A stretch of DNA of 64,000 nucleotides from an uncultured Halomonas sp. (GCF_946887195.1 NZ_CAMPKE010000001.1:124001-188000), one strand, 5' to 3'; shown: positions 45,037 through 53,727, counted from the first letter of the stretch. The notes: generated by a model not told the origin, from the letters alone. Program-made: numbers and translations.

Positions 45037-45846
45037 ATGGCTAAACCTTGGGGGGATCGACGCGCTGTGTCAAATTCGCATTTAACGATATCGCTCGCCC
45101 AACTGGTCCGCGAAGGGCGTCGTTACTGGGCATCCAGCGCCGGCCAGGCGCATTGGCAGGCCGAGCGGGCCTGCCTGGGGCCGGTTTGCGAGCGCCTTTT
45201 TGGCGCGCATAGTCTACAGCTCGGCATGGCGCCACGATTGAGCGACATGTGCCCGATACGCCATGCCTTGGGCTGGTCGCCGACTCGCGAATTGGCCGAC
45301 GATGATTCGTGCGTGGTATGCGCGCCCGATCAACTGCCATTTCCCGATGAGTGCTTCACGCTTGTCGTCGTCCATCATCTGCTCGAGGTAGTGCCCGAGC
45401 CACACCGTCTATTGCAGGAAGCCACGCGTGTCGTCGCCGACGATGGTTGCCTGGTGCTGTTCGGCTGGTCGCCGCTGGGCCTCGAGGGTTTGAATCGTCC
45501 CTGGCCATTGCGGCGCCAGGAACTGCCCTGGCGTGGGCGCTGGCGCACGCCAGGGCGTCTCAAGGACTGGCTGGCGTTTGTCGATTTCGAAATCGAACGG
45601 GTAGACTACTGCGGTTTCCGTATGCCCGGCGGCATGCCGCGCAATGCTACGCTGGAAACGCTGGGGCGGCGTCACAACCTGCCGCTGGGCGACACCTATA
45701 TGATTCGCGCACGGCGCCGAATGCAGTGGGCCCAGGTGTCGCGTCCGCGTTTGCCGAACCGTGCCGTGGGCGGGCCGCTGCTCGGCCATGCGCCGCGCGT
45801 AACGGCCCATGAATCCGAATGCGAAAGGATGACCGAGCTTGACTGA
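45037..45846 (+). CDS. SAM-dependent methyltransferase, YafS-like
   Basis: 269 residues from ATG 45037; ATG 44956 in the same frame would add 27 residues and start almost at the gloB start. A methyltransferase-11-type fold is seen: [20 protein letters not shown] (SAM-binding motifs) and [20 protein letters not shown]. These resemble E. coli YafS, whose substrate is unknown. The neighbours gloB (divergent), rnhA and dnaQ (downstream) are also the E. coli neighbours, so orthology is likely. The end of the gene overlaps the rnhA start by eight bases. Confidence 0.82.
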   Translation: MAKPWGDRRAVSNSHLTISLAQLVREGRRYWASSAGQAHWQAERACLGPVCERLFGAHSLQLGMAPRLSDMCPIRHALGWSPTRELADDDSCVVCAPDQLPFPDECFTLVVVHHLLEVVPEPHRLLQEATRVVADDGCLVLFGWSPLGLEGLNRPWPLRRQELPWRGRWRTPGRLKDWLAFVDFEIERVDYCGFRMPGGMPRNATLETLGRRHNLPLGDTYMIRARRRMQWAQVSRPRLPNRAVGGPLLGHAPRVTAHESECERMTELD

Positions 45847-46297
45847 TACCGCACTGCCCGACGTCATCATTCATACCGACGGCGCCTGCCGTGGCAATCC
45901 AGGCCCGGGTGGGTGGGGGGCATTGTTGAATGCGGGGCGCCACGAAAAGACCTTGAACGGCTTCGAGGCCACGACCACCAACAATCGCATGGAACTGACG
46001 GCCGCAATCATGGCGCTGCGCGAGCTCAAGCGACCTTGCCGTGTGACGCTGCATACCGATTCCGAATATTTGCGCAAGGGTATTACCGAGTGGATTCACG
46101 GCTGGCAGAAACGCGGCTGGAAGACCGCCGCCAAGCAGCCGGTGAAGAACGCCGATTTATGGCGTGAGCTGCTTGCCGAGAGCCAGCGCCATGAGGTGCG
46201 CTGGCATTGGGTCAAGGGTCACAGCGGCCACCCGGGCAACGAGCGTGCCGATGCGCTGGCCAACGCCGCCATCGATGCGGCGACGGTCACTCAATAA
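45839..46297 (+). CDS. rnhA: Ribonuclease HI
   Basis: 152 residues from a TTG codon at 45839, inside the end of the methyltransferase gene; AAAGGATGA stands upstream and no ATG is available in frame. Catalytic residues are in [17 protein letters not shown] (Asp), [13 protein letters not shown] (Glu), [12 protein letters not shown] (Asp) and [10 protein letters not shown] (Asp). It removes RNA from RNA-DNA hybrids. In E. coli rnhA and dnaQ are divergent with overlapping promoters, whereas here dnaQ follows on the same strand 24 bases later. Confidence 0.95.
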   Translation: MTDTALPDVIIHTDGACRGNPGPGGWGALLNAGRHEKTLNGFEATTTNNRMELTAAIMALRELKRPCRVTLHTDSEYLRKGITEWIHGWQKRGWKTAAKQPVKNADLWRELLAESQRHEVRWHWVKGHSGHPGNERADALANAAIDAATVTQ

Positions 46298-46321
46298 CTT
46301 TTTTTCATCGACGAGGCATGC

Positions 46322-47095
46322 ATGCGCCAGATCGTCCTGGATACCGAGACCACCGGTATCGATCCCAAGGAAGGCCACCGGCTGATCGAGATCGGCGCGG
46401 TGGAATTGATCAACCGTCGCCCGACCGGCCAGACGTTTCATCAGTACATCAATCCCGAACGCGAGATCGAGGTCGAGGCGATCGGTATACACGGCATCAC
46501 CAACGAGCGCGTCGCGGGCGAGCCTCGTTTCGCCGAGGTTGCCGACGCCTTCTGGGCCTTCATTCAAGGCGCCGAGCTGATCATTCATAACGCTGCCTTC
46601 GACGTCGGCTTCATCGAGCATGAGTTCGGCCTGTTGCACACCCTGCGCGGCGATCCGCGGCTTGGGCCGGTCGCCGATCATTGCGGCGTGCTCGATACCC
46701 TCAAGCTGGCCCGCGACAAGCACCCGGGGCAGCGCAACAGTCTCGATGCGCTGTGCAAGCGCTACGAGATCGATAACGGCCATCGCGTACTGCACGGCGC
46801 GCTGCTCGACGCCGAGATCCTGGCCGACGTGTATCTGGCCATGACCGGTGGGCAGACCGCGCTGCTGCTCGATGCCGAGGCCGAAAGAGACGGCGATGCC
46901 GCCAGTGGCGGGCTGGGTGGCATTCGTCGCTTGAGCGGCGAGCGGCCACGTTTGGTCGTTACGCCGCCCAGCGACGTGGAACTCGCCGCGCATCACGCCA
47001 AGCTGGCACGCATTCGCGAGAGCGCTGGCCAGTGCCATTGGGATACCTTGCCGGGCTGGCAAGCGACCGGCGAGAGCGCTGATGTTTCGTCGTGA
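46322..47095 (+). CDS. dnaQ: DNA polymerase III epsilon subunit (proofreading 3'-5' exonuclease)
   Basis: 257 residues. DEDDh exonuclease motifs: QIVLDTETTGIDPKEGHRLI (Exo I), IIHNAAFDVGFIEHEF (Exo II) and HRVLHGALLDAEILADVYLA (Exo III with the catalytic histidine and aspartate). The C-terminal 70 residues form the flexible linker and alpha-subunit binding tail. It corrects replication errors in the polymerase III core. Its end overlaps nudC by 14 bases, suggesting the two are cotranslated in a run yafS-rnhA-dnaQ-nudC. Confidence 0.95.
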   Translation: MRQIVLDTETTGIDPKEGHRLIEIGAVELINRRPTGQTFHQYINPEREIEVEAIGIHGITNERVAGEPRFAEVADAFWAFIQGAELIIHNAAFDVGFIEHEFGLLHTLRGDPRLGPVADHCGVLDTLKLARDKHPGQRNSLDALCKRYEIDNGHRVLHGALLDAEILADVYLAMTGGQTALLLDAEAERDGDAASGGLGGIRRLSGERPRLVVTPPSDVELAAHHAKLARIRESAGQCHWDTLPGWQATGESADVSS

Positions 47096-47858
47096 TCTGC
47101 CCGCCGCCGAAGCCTATGGCGGCGGCCTCGCGATTCGCCTCGATGAGCGTGGGTCGATTGCGCCCGGCGCTGATGGCGGCATTCTCATTGCCATGCGCGA
47201 GTGGCCCGATGCGGCACAGCCGCTGGGCTTCTGGGACGATCAGCCGGTAGCGGTAACCGTCGACGCTGGCGACAACGACTGGCCGACGGCGCGCGCCTGG
47301 CTGGCCGAGCTTCCCGAGACGCTGTTTCCGCTGATTTCCACGGCGCTACAGGTCGTGGCATGGCAGCGCAATCACCGTTTCTGCGGGCGCTGCGGGCAAG
47401 CGGCCGAGCGGGTCACGAGTGAGTTCGCCATGCAGTGCCCAGCCTGCGGCCATCGCAATTATCCGCGGATTTCGCCATGCATCATCACCCTGGTCACGCA
47501 TGGTGAGGATCTTCTGCTCGCACGCAGCCCGCGCTTTCCCCCTGGGCGCTACTCGACCCTGGCGGGTTTCATCGAGCCGGGCGAAGCGGTCGAGGAGGCG
47601 GTGCGACGGGAGATATTCGAGGAGGTCGGCTTGGCGGTGGGGCGTATCACTTACTTTCGTAGCCAGCCATGGCCATTCCCGCATGCGCTGATGTTGGGTT
47701 TCTTCGCCGAGGCGGCCGAACGGCGCATTCGGGTCGATGGCGTGGAGATCGCCGACGCGGCCTGGTTTTCACCGCGCCGGCTTCCGCAATTGCCACCGCC
47801 TTATTCGATCTCGCGAGCCTTGATCGATACGCATCTGCGCGCGGTGAGCACGCGCTGA
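47082..47858 (+). CDS. nudC: NADH pyrophosphatase / NAD-RNA decapping hydrolase
   Basis: 258 residues. A zinc ribbon is formed by FCGRCGQA and MQCPACGHRNYPR. The Nudix box is GFIEPGEAVEEAVRREIFEE followed by VGL, matching GX5EX7REUXEEXGU. SQPWPFPHALMLGF is the NADH-specific motif that separates NudC from other Nudix enzymes. It splits NADH to NMNH and AMP and in E. coli removes NAD caps from RNA. Start 47082 overlaps dnaQ. Its TGA is three bases from the convergent SCP2-gene stop. Confidence 0.94.
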   Translation: MFRRDLPAAEAYGGGLAIRLDERGSIAPGADGGILIAMREWPDAAQPLGFWDDQPVAVTVDAGDNDWPTARAWLAELPETLFPLISTALQVVAWQRNHRFCGRCGQAAERVTSEFAMQCPACGHRNYPRISPCIITLVTHGEDLLLARSPRFPPGRYSTLAGFIEPGEAVEEAVRREIFEEVGLAVGRITYFRSQPWPFPHALMLGFFAEAAERRIRVDGVEIADAAWFSPRRLPQLPPPYSISRALIDTHLRAVSTR

Positions 47859-47861
47859 GAC

Positions 47862-48179
47862 CTATCGGCTCGGGAACAGGCTGGTCAACTTGGTCGCCAG
47901 CATGACGTTGCCGCTGGCCTTGAGCTTGCCGGACATGAAAGCCTGCATGCCATTGATCTCGCCATTCATGACGCCTTTCAGCGTGGCGCTGTCGGTCGAC
48001 AGAGTAACCGATGGGTCGTCATGCTCCCCTTGGAGAATGTCGAGATCGCCATTCTTGACGACCAGGTAATAGTCGTCGGCATCGCTGATGTTGAATTGGA
48101 ACACATCGTCCACGCCCTCAGCGGCCTGTGGGTCGAAGCGGGACTTGAGGCTATCGATAGTGCTTTGCGTGTCGGCCAT
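47862..48179 (-). CDS. SCP2 sterol-transfer-domain protein
   Basis: 105 residues, a complete small SCP-2 fold: VFQFNISDADDYYLVVKNG, then PSVTLSTDSATLKGVMNGE and MQAFMSGKLKASGNVMLATK, the last being the family signature (GKLK-GN---A-KL). Such proteins bind acyl chains or other lipids in a hydrophobic tunnel; the bacterial role is not settled. Single-gene unit, convergent with nudC and divergent from sohB. An SD-like GGAACCC is weak. Confidence 0.85.
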   Translation of the reverse strand: MADTQSTIDSLKSRFDPQAAEGVDDVFQFNISDADDYYLVVKNGDLDILQGEHDDPSVTLSTDSATLKGVMNGEINGMQAFMSGKLKASGNVMLATKLTSLFPSR

Positions 48180-48328
48180 GATGGGTTCCTGTATCGAACG
48201 ATGAGGGAGACATTGATTTCAGCTTATTTAAAACGATCGTTTGAAGCAAGCTGTTTACGTTCGCAAGCAAGGCTCGAACGCCCGATGCAGCGTCAAGCGG
48301 TACCGAAAACACAGGCATGGAGGTAGGC

Positions 48329-49378
48329 GTGAGCGATTGGTTATCCCACTATGGTTTGTTCCTGGCCCAGGTCATCACGCTGACGGTGGCCATCGGCTTG
48401 CTGATCGTTCTAATCGCTCGGCTGCGGGGCAGGGAGGAGCGCAGCCGACTGCGTATCGAAGAGCTCAATACCCACTATCGGACTCGCCAGCGCCGGCTTC
48501 GCCTGGCCGCCATGGATAAGAAGCGGCGCAAGGCGGCGCTGAAAGCATTCAAGAAGGACGATAAGCGGGAAAGTCGTGCGGCGAGCGAGCGAGATGGCGA
48601 TCCTGACAAGAACCGGCGGTCGACTGTCTGGGTTCTGGATTTCCACGGTGATATCAAGGCCTCGGCAACGCCGCGTCTCGCCGAAGAGATATCGGCGGTA
48701 CTCGGCGTGGTGGAAGTGGGCGATGAAGTCGTCGTGCGCCTCGAGTCGCCGGGCGGGCTGGTCCATGCCTACGGGCTGGCGGCGGCACAGCTCGATCGGC
48801 TGCGTCAAGCCGGTGTGACGACGACGATCTGTGTCGACAAGGTCGCTGCCAGTGGCGGCTATATGATGGCCTGTTGCGCCGATCAGCTGCGCGTCGCGCC
48901 ATTCGCCGTGATCGGCTCGATCGGGGTCGTGGCGCAGCTGCCCAATATCCATCGTCTGCTGAAGAAACACGATGTCGACGTCGAGTTGCTCACGGCCGGT
49001 CGCTACAAGCGTACGCTGACGGTGCTGGGGGAAAACACCGAAGAGGGCCGTGAGAAATTCACCGAGGATCTGGAAAACATTCACGAACTATTCAAGCGCT
49101 ACGTGGCCGAGCGTCGTCCTGGACTGGATATCGAAGCGGTCTCGACCGGCGAGATATGGTACGGCAGTGAAGCGCTGGGCAGGGGGCTGGCCGATGCCAT
49201 GGGCACCAGCGAGGCTTACCTACTCGAGCGTATGAAGGAAGCGCGGGTGATCAGCTTGGCGTTCGACAAGCGTCGTAAATTGACCGAGCGATTGGGACTG
49301 GCTGTCTCGGCTGGCGTGGAACGTGGAATCCAGCGTCTTTATGAGGCACTGGAAGCCAGCGGCTGGCAGCGACGCTGA
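48329..49378 (+). CDS. sohB: Inner-membrane peptidase SohB (S49 family)
   Basis: 349 residues from a GTG at 48329 with GGAGGT seven bases before; the ATG at 48317 lies on that ribosome site and is less likely. An N-terminal membrane helix (FLAQVITLTVAIGLLIVLI) is followed by a charged linker and the S49 domain. DKVAASGGYMMACCADQL holds the catalytic serine, and TAGRYKRTLTVLGENTEEGR the catalytic lysine, as in E. coli SohB. The serine-lysine dyad peptidase acts in membrane protein turnover. Convergent with the ArsR gene. Confidence 0.93.
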   Translation: MSDWLSHYGLFLAQVITLTVAIGLLIVLIARLRGREERSRLRIEELNTHYRTRQRRLRLAAMDKKRRKAALKAFKKDDKRESRAASERDGDPDKNRRSTVWVLDFHGDIKASATPRLAEEISAVLGVVEVGDEVVVRLESPGGLVHAYGLAAAQLDRLRQAGVTTTICVDKVAASGGYMMACCADQLRVAPFAVIGSIGVVAQLPNIHRLLKKHDVDVELLTAGRYKRTLTVLGENTEEGREKFTEDLENIHELFKRYVAERRPGLDIEAVSTGEIWYGSEALGRGLADAMGTSEAYLLERMKEARVISLAFDKRRKLTERLGLAVSAGVERGIQRLYEALEASGWQRR

Positions 49379-49400
49379 TGGCATCTGTCCGGTCGTTACT

Positions 49401-49718
49401 TCAGCCAGCGTAAAGCTTGGCCAGGGTTTCCACCACCGTGCGCGCTTCGTTGCCCTGAAGCGAGTAGTAGATCGTCTGCGATGAGCGTCGTGTGGCGACC
49501 AGCCCCTCGCGGCGAAGTATCGCCAAATGCTGGGAAAGTGCCGATTGGCTGAGTGCCAGCTTGGCATTGAGCTCGGAGACCGATAGCTCACCGTCATCGA
49601 GCAGGCACAGGATACGCAGACGATTCTCGTTGGCCATGGCCTTGAGCAGGTTGGTCGCGCTGACGATGACGTTGTCGCGCTTGTCGAGTCGCTGTGCATC
49701 GGGTTGATGGGTGCTCAT
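49401..49718 (-). CDS. ArsR-family transcriptional regulator
   Basis: 105 residues from ATG 49718, preceded by AGGAG. Winged HTH: ATNLLKAMANENRLRILCLL, then SELNAKLALSQSALSQHLAI (recognition helix) and RREGLVATRRSSQTIYYSLQ (wing). Two cysteines or more would be expected for a metal sensor, but only the single Cys in RILCLLDDGE is visible, and there is no CxC motif. It may resemble the BigR/HlyU-type thiol or sulfide sensors or metal-independent members. An inverted repeat 103 bases upstream (49821-49835) is a candidate autoregulatory site. Confidence 0.85.
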   Translation of the reverse strand: MSTHQPDAQRLDKRDNVIVSATNLLKAMANENRLRILCLLDDGELSVSELNAKLALSQSALSQHLAILRREGLVATRRSSQTIYYSLQGNEARTVVETLAKLYAG

Positions 49719-49820
49719 GGTGCATCTCCTACTGGTGATGTCTCCACGCAGCAGTGGCGGCATGCAAGCCGCTGCGAGCGGTGTTGGCAATGATCCATTT
49801 AACGTCACTATCTATAAAAG

Positions 49821-49835
49821 CTAATTATCCATTAG
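49821..49835. promoter_or_regulatory. Inverted repeat, candidate ArsR-type operator
   Basis: CTAAT-TATCC-ATTAG, a 5-bp perfect inverted repeat in an AT-rich stretch about 100 bases before the ArsR-family gene. ArsR proteins bind AT-rich palindromes of this type near their own promoter. Confidence 0.35.
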
Positions 49836-49996
49836 ATACAGAATGGCTCATTCGGTTCGACGGCGTCGCTATTCGATGCAGCCTGTTCCTCCTTTCTGAT
49901 TTAGCGAATCTTCAAGAACTTCGCCAACCGTGTCCAAGCGGCCATTTAACGTTAAATCAGCGGGATCAACGGCCTAGGCAGCATCGCTAGCGATAT

Positions 49997-50008
49997 ATTG
50001 TCGACAAT
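49997..50008. promoter_or_regulatory. Perfect palindrome ATTGTCGACAAT, candidate GntR operator for prpE
   Basis: A perfect 12-bp palindrome 165 bases before prpE. The form ATTGT-N2-ACAAT is the classic FadR-subfamily GntR operator. A related sequence, GTCAACAATC, occurs near 50106-50115. The regulator is not in the window next to prpE; it would be encoded elsewhere. Confidence 0.5.
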
Positions 50009-50173
50009 TTGCTTCTATCTTCTAAAGGCCTCACGGTTAAGTGGATAATTTTTAGCCACACTTAGCCAATGGTATGAAGGCAAGCGCGCGCCATTGCTCT
50101 AAAGTGTCAACAATCATGGCAATGGTTTTCTCAAGGCGCTGGCCCGAAAATATAATCATAAGCAGGCATTTTC

Positions 50174-52084
50174 ATGCGTACGTATCAGACCGAATACCAA
50201 CGATCGATTGACCAACCCGATGTTTTCTGGGCTCAGCAGGCTTTACGAATTCCATGGTTCACACCGCCCCGGGACGTGCTGAATCATGACGCTCAAGGGC
50301 ATGCGCGCTGGTATGGCGATGGATTGCTCAACACGTGTCACGTGGCGCTGGATCACCATGTCGAGACGGGGCGCGGCGATCAGCCGGCGATTTTCTGGGA
50401 TTCACCGGTCACCGATACCAAGCGCACCCTGACCTATCGCCAGCTGCGGGACCAGGTAGCGGTCTTCGCCGGCGCGCTGGCCGGGCTTGGCGTGGAGAAG
50501 GGCGACCGGGTAGTCATCTACATGCCGATGGTGCCCGAGGCGCTGGTTGCGATGTATGCCTGCGCGCGTCTGGGCGCGGTGCATTCGGTGGTGTTCGGCG
50601 GATTCGCCGCGCATGAACTGGCCGTACGCATCGACGATGCCGAGCCGAAAGTGGTCATCGCCGCCTCCTGTGGCGTCGAGGTCGACAAGGTACTGCCGTA
50701 CAAGCCGATCATCGATCAGGCGCTAGCGCAGAGCACTCATCGGCCATCGGCCTGCGTGATTCTGCAGCGCGAGCAATTGCAGGCCGACATGGGCGCCATC
50801 GATCACGATTGGCAAGCGCTCGTCGCCAGTGCCACGGCGGTCGATTGCGTACCGGTCAAGGGTACCGATCCGCTATATATCCTTTATACCTCGGGCACGA
50901 CCGGCAAGCCCAAAGGGGTGATGCGCGATCACGGCGGCCATGCGGTGGCGCTGCACTACTCCATGGAGCATATCTATGGCATGGCGCCGGGCGAGGTGTT
51001 CTTCTCGGCTTCGGACATCGGCTGGGTGGTGGGGCACTCCTATATCGTCTATGCGCCGCTGATATTCGGCTGTACCACCGTGGTGTACGAAGGCAAGCCG
51101 GTGCGCACGCCGAATGCCAGCGCCTTCTGGCGAGTCATCGAGGAGTACCGAGTGCGGGCGTTTTTCACCGCGCCCACGGCGTTTCGCGCCATCAAGAAGG
51201 AGGATCCCGACGGCAAGGGGCTCAACGAGCACGACATCAGCTGTCTGAGAACGCTATTCCTGGCCGGCGAACGCCTCGACCCTCCGACCTTCCATTGGCT
51301 GGACGGCCTGCTCGACGTGCCGGTGATCGATCATTGGTGGCAGACCGAAACCGGCTGGCCGATCGTTGCCAATCTTCAGGGGCTCGATCCGCAGCCGGTC
51401 AAACCCGGCTCGGCGACCTTTCCCGTGCCGGGTTTCAATGTTGGCGTGCTCGATACCCAAGGCGAGCCCGCCGCGCCCGGCGAGCAGGGCAGTGTGGTCA
51501 TCAGAGAGCCGATGCCACCGGGTTGCCTGACCGGGATTTGGCGCGACCCGCAGCGCTTTCACAGCGCCTACATGGCGGCTTATCCGGGCTGTTACCTGAC
51601 CGGCGATGGCGGATATTTCGATGGTGATGGCTATCTGTTCATCATGGGTCGCACCGATGATGTCATCAATGTGGCAGGCCACCGGCTATCCACCGGCGAG
51701 ATGGAGGAGGTCGTCGGTTCGCACGCCGCGGTTGCCGAATGCGCGGTGGTCGGTATCCAGGATTCCCTCAAGGGCCAGGTTCCAGTGGGGCTGGTGATTC
51801 CCAAGGATGGTTTCGATGGCGACACGCAAACCCTCGAGCATGAATTGATCGCGCTGGTGCGCGAAAGGATTGGCGCCGTCGCCAGCTTCAAGCAGGTATT
51901 GGTGGTATCGCGGCTGCCCAAGACGCGCTCGGGCAAGATTCTGCGCAAGCTGCTGCGAACCATCGCCGATGGCGAGGCATTCGGCATTCCTTCGACCATC
52001 GACGACCCGACCAGCCTGGAAGATGTGCGTGGTGCGATGGTCGAACACCGAATCGGGGCTGCCGATAGATCGCACCAGGTCTGA
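50174..52084 (+). CDS. prpE: Propionyl-CoA synthetase
   Basis: 636 residues, ANL superfamily. The ATP motif is YILYTSGTTGKPKGVMRDHG; SASDIGWVVGHSYIVYAPL and HWWQTETGWPIVANLQGL are typical for PrpE; the C-terminal GRTDDVINVAGHRLSTGEME and the conserved lysine in KTRSGKILRKLLR complete the domain. The latter lysine is the usual acetylation site. It converts propionate, ATP and CoA to propionyl-CoA. Length matches PrpE (about 630) rather than acetyl-CoA synthetase (about 650). No prpBCD genes adjoin, so the methylcitrate cycle must be elsewhere. Confidence 0.9.
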   Translation: MRTYQTEYQRSIDQPDVFWAQQALRIPWFTPPRDVLNHDAQGHARWYGDGLLNTCHVALDHHVETGRGDQPAIFWDSPVTDTKRTLTYRQLRDQVAVFAGALAGLGVEKGDRVVIYMPMVPEALVAMYACARLGAVHSVVFGGFAAHELAVRIDDAEPKVVIAASCGVEVDKVLPYKPIIDQALAQSTHRPSACVILQREQLQADMGAIDHDWQALVASATAVDCVPVKGTDPLYILYTSGTTGKPKGVMRDHGGHAVALHYSMEHIYGMAPGEVFFSASDIGWVVGHSYIVYAPLIFGCTTVVYEGKPVRTPNASAFWRVIEEYRVRAFFTAPTAFRAIKKEDPDGKGLNEHDISCLRTLFLAGERLDPPTFHWLDGLLDVPVIDHWWQTETGWPIVANLQGLDPQPVKPGSATFPVPGFNVGVLDTQGEPAAPGEQGSVVIREPMPPGCLTGIWRDPQRFHSAYMAAYPGCYLTGDGGYFDGDGYLFIMGRTDDVINVAGHRLSTGEMEEVVGSHAAVAECAVVGIQDSLKGQVPVGLVIPKDGFDGDTQTLEHELIALVRERIGAVASFKQVLVVSRLPKTRSGKILRKLLRTIADGEAFGIPSTIDDPTSLEDVRGAMVEHRIGAADRSHQV

Positions 52085-52093
52085 TCGTCATTG

Positions 52094-52122
52094 CCGACAA
52101 TCGGTGTCGATTTCTGTATACT
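52094..52122 (+). promoter_or_regulatory. Putative promoter of the yhhQ leader
   Basis: TATACT at 52117-52122 is a near-consensus -10 box, with CCGACA 17 bases upstream as a weak -35. Transcription would start near 52129, giving a leader of about 85 bases that includes the preQ1-like structure. Confidence 0.4.
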
Positions 52123-52172
52123 GGCGCCGATTTGCGCTGCTATGCCAACGCGGCCATCAACCCGACCGATGA

Positions 52173-52209
52173 CGAGGGTTCCCTCACCCCTCGGCTGTAC
52201 AAAAAGGAC
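52173..52209 (+). ncRNA. PreQ1-I-type riboswitch upstream of yhhQ
   Basis: Stem P1 is CGAGGG (52173-52178) with CCCTCG (52188-52193). The short loop TTCCCTCAC is followed after P1 by an A-rich tail GCTGTACAAAAAGGA. This matches the preQ1-I pattern of a small hairpin with GGTTC and ACCC motifs plus an A-rich 3' strand. Loop pyrimidines (TCC or CCT at 52180-52184) can pair with GGA or AGG at 52205-52208, forming the pseudoknot helix P2. Those tail bases are also the Shine-Dalgarno sequence, six bases from the ATG at 52215, so ligand binding would block translation. The downstream gene is a queuosine-precursor transporter, the expected target. Identified by eye; not scored against a covariance model. 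Confidence 0.7.
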
Positions 52210-52214
52210 GCTCG

Positions 52215-52880
52215 ATGCTTGCCCTCACCGATACCCAATACCGTCGCTGCCTTGTCGCGCTGGTTGCCTTCCACATCGCCATCATCGCCGCCAGCAACTA
52301 CCTGGTGCAGCTGCCGTTCAGCCTATTCGGCTTGCATACCACCTGGGGCGCGTTCAGTTTCCCGTTCATCTTCCTCGCCACCGATCTCACGGTAAGGCTA
52401 TTCGGCAAAAGCGCCGCGCGGCGCATCATTGCCCGGGTCATGCTGCCGGCGCTGCTCATCTCCTATGTGTTGTCGGTGCTGTTCGAAAAGGGCGAGTTCA
52501 GGAGCATCGAAGCGCTGGGTAGCTTCAACCTGTTCGTCGCACGCATCGCGCTGGCCAGCTTCATGGCGTATGTCATCGGCCAACTGCTGGATATCCAGGT
52601 ATTCGATCGGCTCCGCCGCAACGCGCATTGGTGGGTAGCGCCGGCGGTATCGACGGTATTCGGCAATCTGGCCGACACCTTCGCATTCTTCTCTATCGCG
52701 TTTCATCAGGGGCCGGATGCCTTCATGGCCAGCCATTGGATCGAGATCGCCTGGGTCGATTACGGCGTCAAACTGGCGATTTCCCTGCTGCTCTTCCTGC
52801 CGATGTACGGCATCCTGCTGAGTTGGCTATCGCGGCGCCTGCTGATTTGGGGCGCCAGGCCAAGCGAAGAGCGCATCTGA
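52215..52880 (+). CDS. yhhQ: Queuosine precursor transporter (7-cyano-7-deazaguanine/preQ1 uptake)
   Basis: 221 residues with six or so membrane segments. YhhQ/COG1738 features: NYLVQLPFSLFGLHTTWGAF, SFPFIFLATDLTVRLFGKSA, FMAYVIGQLLDIQVFDRLRR and STVFGNLADTFAFFSIAFH. It imports preQ0/preQ1 for the queuosine modification of GUN-anticodon tRNAs. Length matches E. coli YhhQ (221). The leader contains a probable preQ1-I riboswitch, a direct feedback link between product precursor and uptake. AAGGA is the ribosome site. Confidence 0.93.
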   Translation: MLALTDTQYRRCLVALVAFHIAIIAASNYLVQLPFSLFGLHTTWGAFSFPFIFLATDLTVRLFGKSAARRIIARVMLPALLISYVLSVLFEKGEFRSIEALGSFNLFVARIALASFMAYVIGQLLDIQVFDRLRRNAHWWVAPAVSTVFGNLADTFAFFSIAFHQGPDAFMASHWIEIAWVDYGVKLAISLLLFLPMYGILLSWLSRRLLIWGARPSEERI

Positions 52881-52907
52881 GACCCGTGACAAGGAGCCAA
52901 GGCGAGC

Positions 52908-53699
52908 ATGAGTGAGACCGTCAAGCTGCATTTTCAGGATAACGGCCCAACGGATGGGCATCCGTTGGTGGTGCTGCATGGATTGTTCGGTAGTGCCGAC
53001 AACTGGCGCTCGCACGTCAAGAAATGGCAGAGCCGGCGGCGGGTGATCACGCTGGATCTACGTAACCATGGCGAGTCGCCACATGCGTCGAGCATGAGCT
53101 ATGCGGACATGGCGGACGACGTGATTGCGCTGCTCGACCGGCTGGCCATCGAGCGCTGCGATCTGTTGGGTCATTCGATGGGCGGAAAAGTGGCAATCAG
53201 CCTGGCACGGCGTTTTCCCGAGCGGCTGATGTCGCTGATCGTGGCCGATATCGCACCGGTGGCCTACACCCACCATCACGATACGATCATTGCCGCCATG
53301 CGCCGTGTCGAAGCAGGGCAGCCGAACTCTCGCAAGGCGGCGGATGCCTTGATGGCGGAGCGCATCGAGACATCGGCGACTCGACTGTTCCTGGCGACCA
53401 ATCTGGTGCGTGGCGATGGCGACAATGTGCTGCGCTGGCGAGTCGGGCTCGACGAGATCGAGGCGGATTATGCATCGATTGCCGCCGAACCGGCCGGGGA
53501 TAGCGCCTATCGAGGGCCGACCTTGGTAATGCGTGGCGCACACTCGGATTATGTATCCGATGGCGTCTTGCCCAGGCTTTACGAGGTATTGCCGGAGGCC
53601 GAAATCGTCACCCTCGATGCCGGCCATTGGCTGCACGCTGAGGCTCCCGAGGCCTTTCAGCAGGCCATCGATGAATTTCTCGAGCGGCGCTCTTCATAG
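52908..53699 (+). CDS. ybfF: Alpha/beta-hydrolase esterase, YbfF-like
   Basis: 263 residues. Hydrolase fold with oxyanion motif VVLHGLFGSADNWRSHVK and nucleophile LLGHSMGGKVAISLARRFPE (serine in GHSMGG). DLRNHGESPHASSMSYADMA and a C-terminal GHWLHAEAPEAF with the catalytic histidine fit E. coli YbfF, a palmitoyl-CoA/malonyl-CoA-type acyl esterase of uncertain physiology. It is 28 bases after yhhQ and on the same strand, so probably cotranscribed; functional linkage is not evident. Confidence 0.88.
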   Translation: MSETVKLHFQDNGPTDGHPLVVLHGLFGSADNWRSHVKKWQSRRRVITLDLRNHGESPHASSMSYADMADDVIALLDRLAIERCDLLGHSMGGKVAISLARRFPERLMSLIVADIAPVAYTHHHDTIIAAMRRVEAGQPNSRKAADALMAERIETSATRLFLATNLVRGDGDNVLRWRVGLDEIEADYASIAAEPAGDSAYRGPTLVMRGAHSDYVSDGVLPRLYEVLPEAEIVTLDAGHWLHAEAPEAFQQAIDEFLERRSS

Positions 53700-53727
53700 G
53701 CCCTGCATAGACCCTACATAGCCGAGC

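Larger units (their letters stand above)
49719..50173. other. 455-bp AT-rich divergent intergenic region between arsR and prpE
   Basis: No open reading frame looks real. It holds an inverted repeat near arsR (49821-49835), a perfect 12-bp palindrome (49997-50008), an imperfect hairpin GGTTAAGTGG / CCACACTTAGCC (50035-50067) and a related half-palindrome GTCAACAATC near 50106-50115. It is markedly richer in A+T than the flanking genes and presumably contains both promoters and the prpE control sites. Confidence 0.6.
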
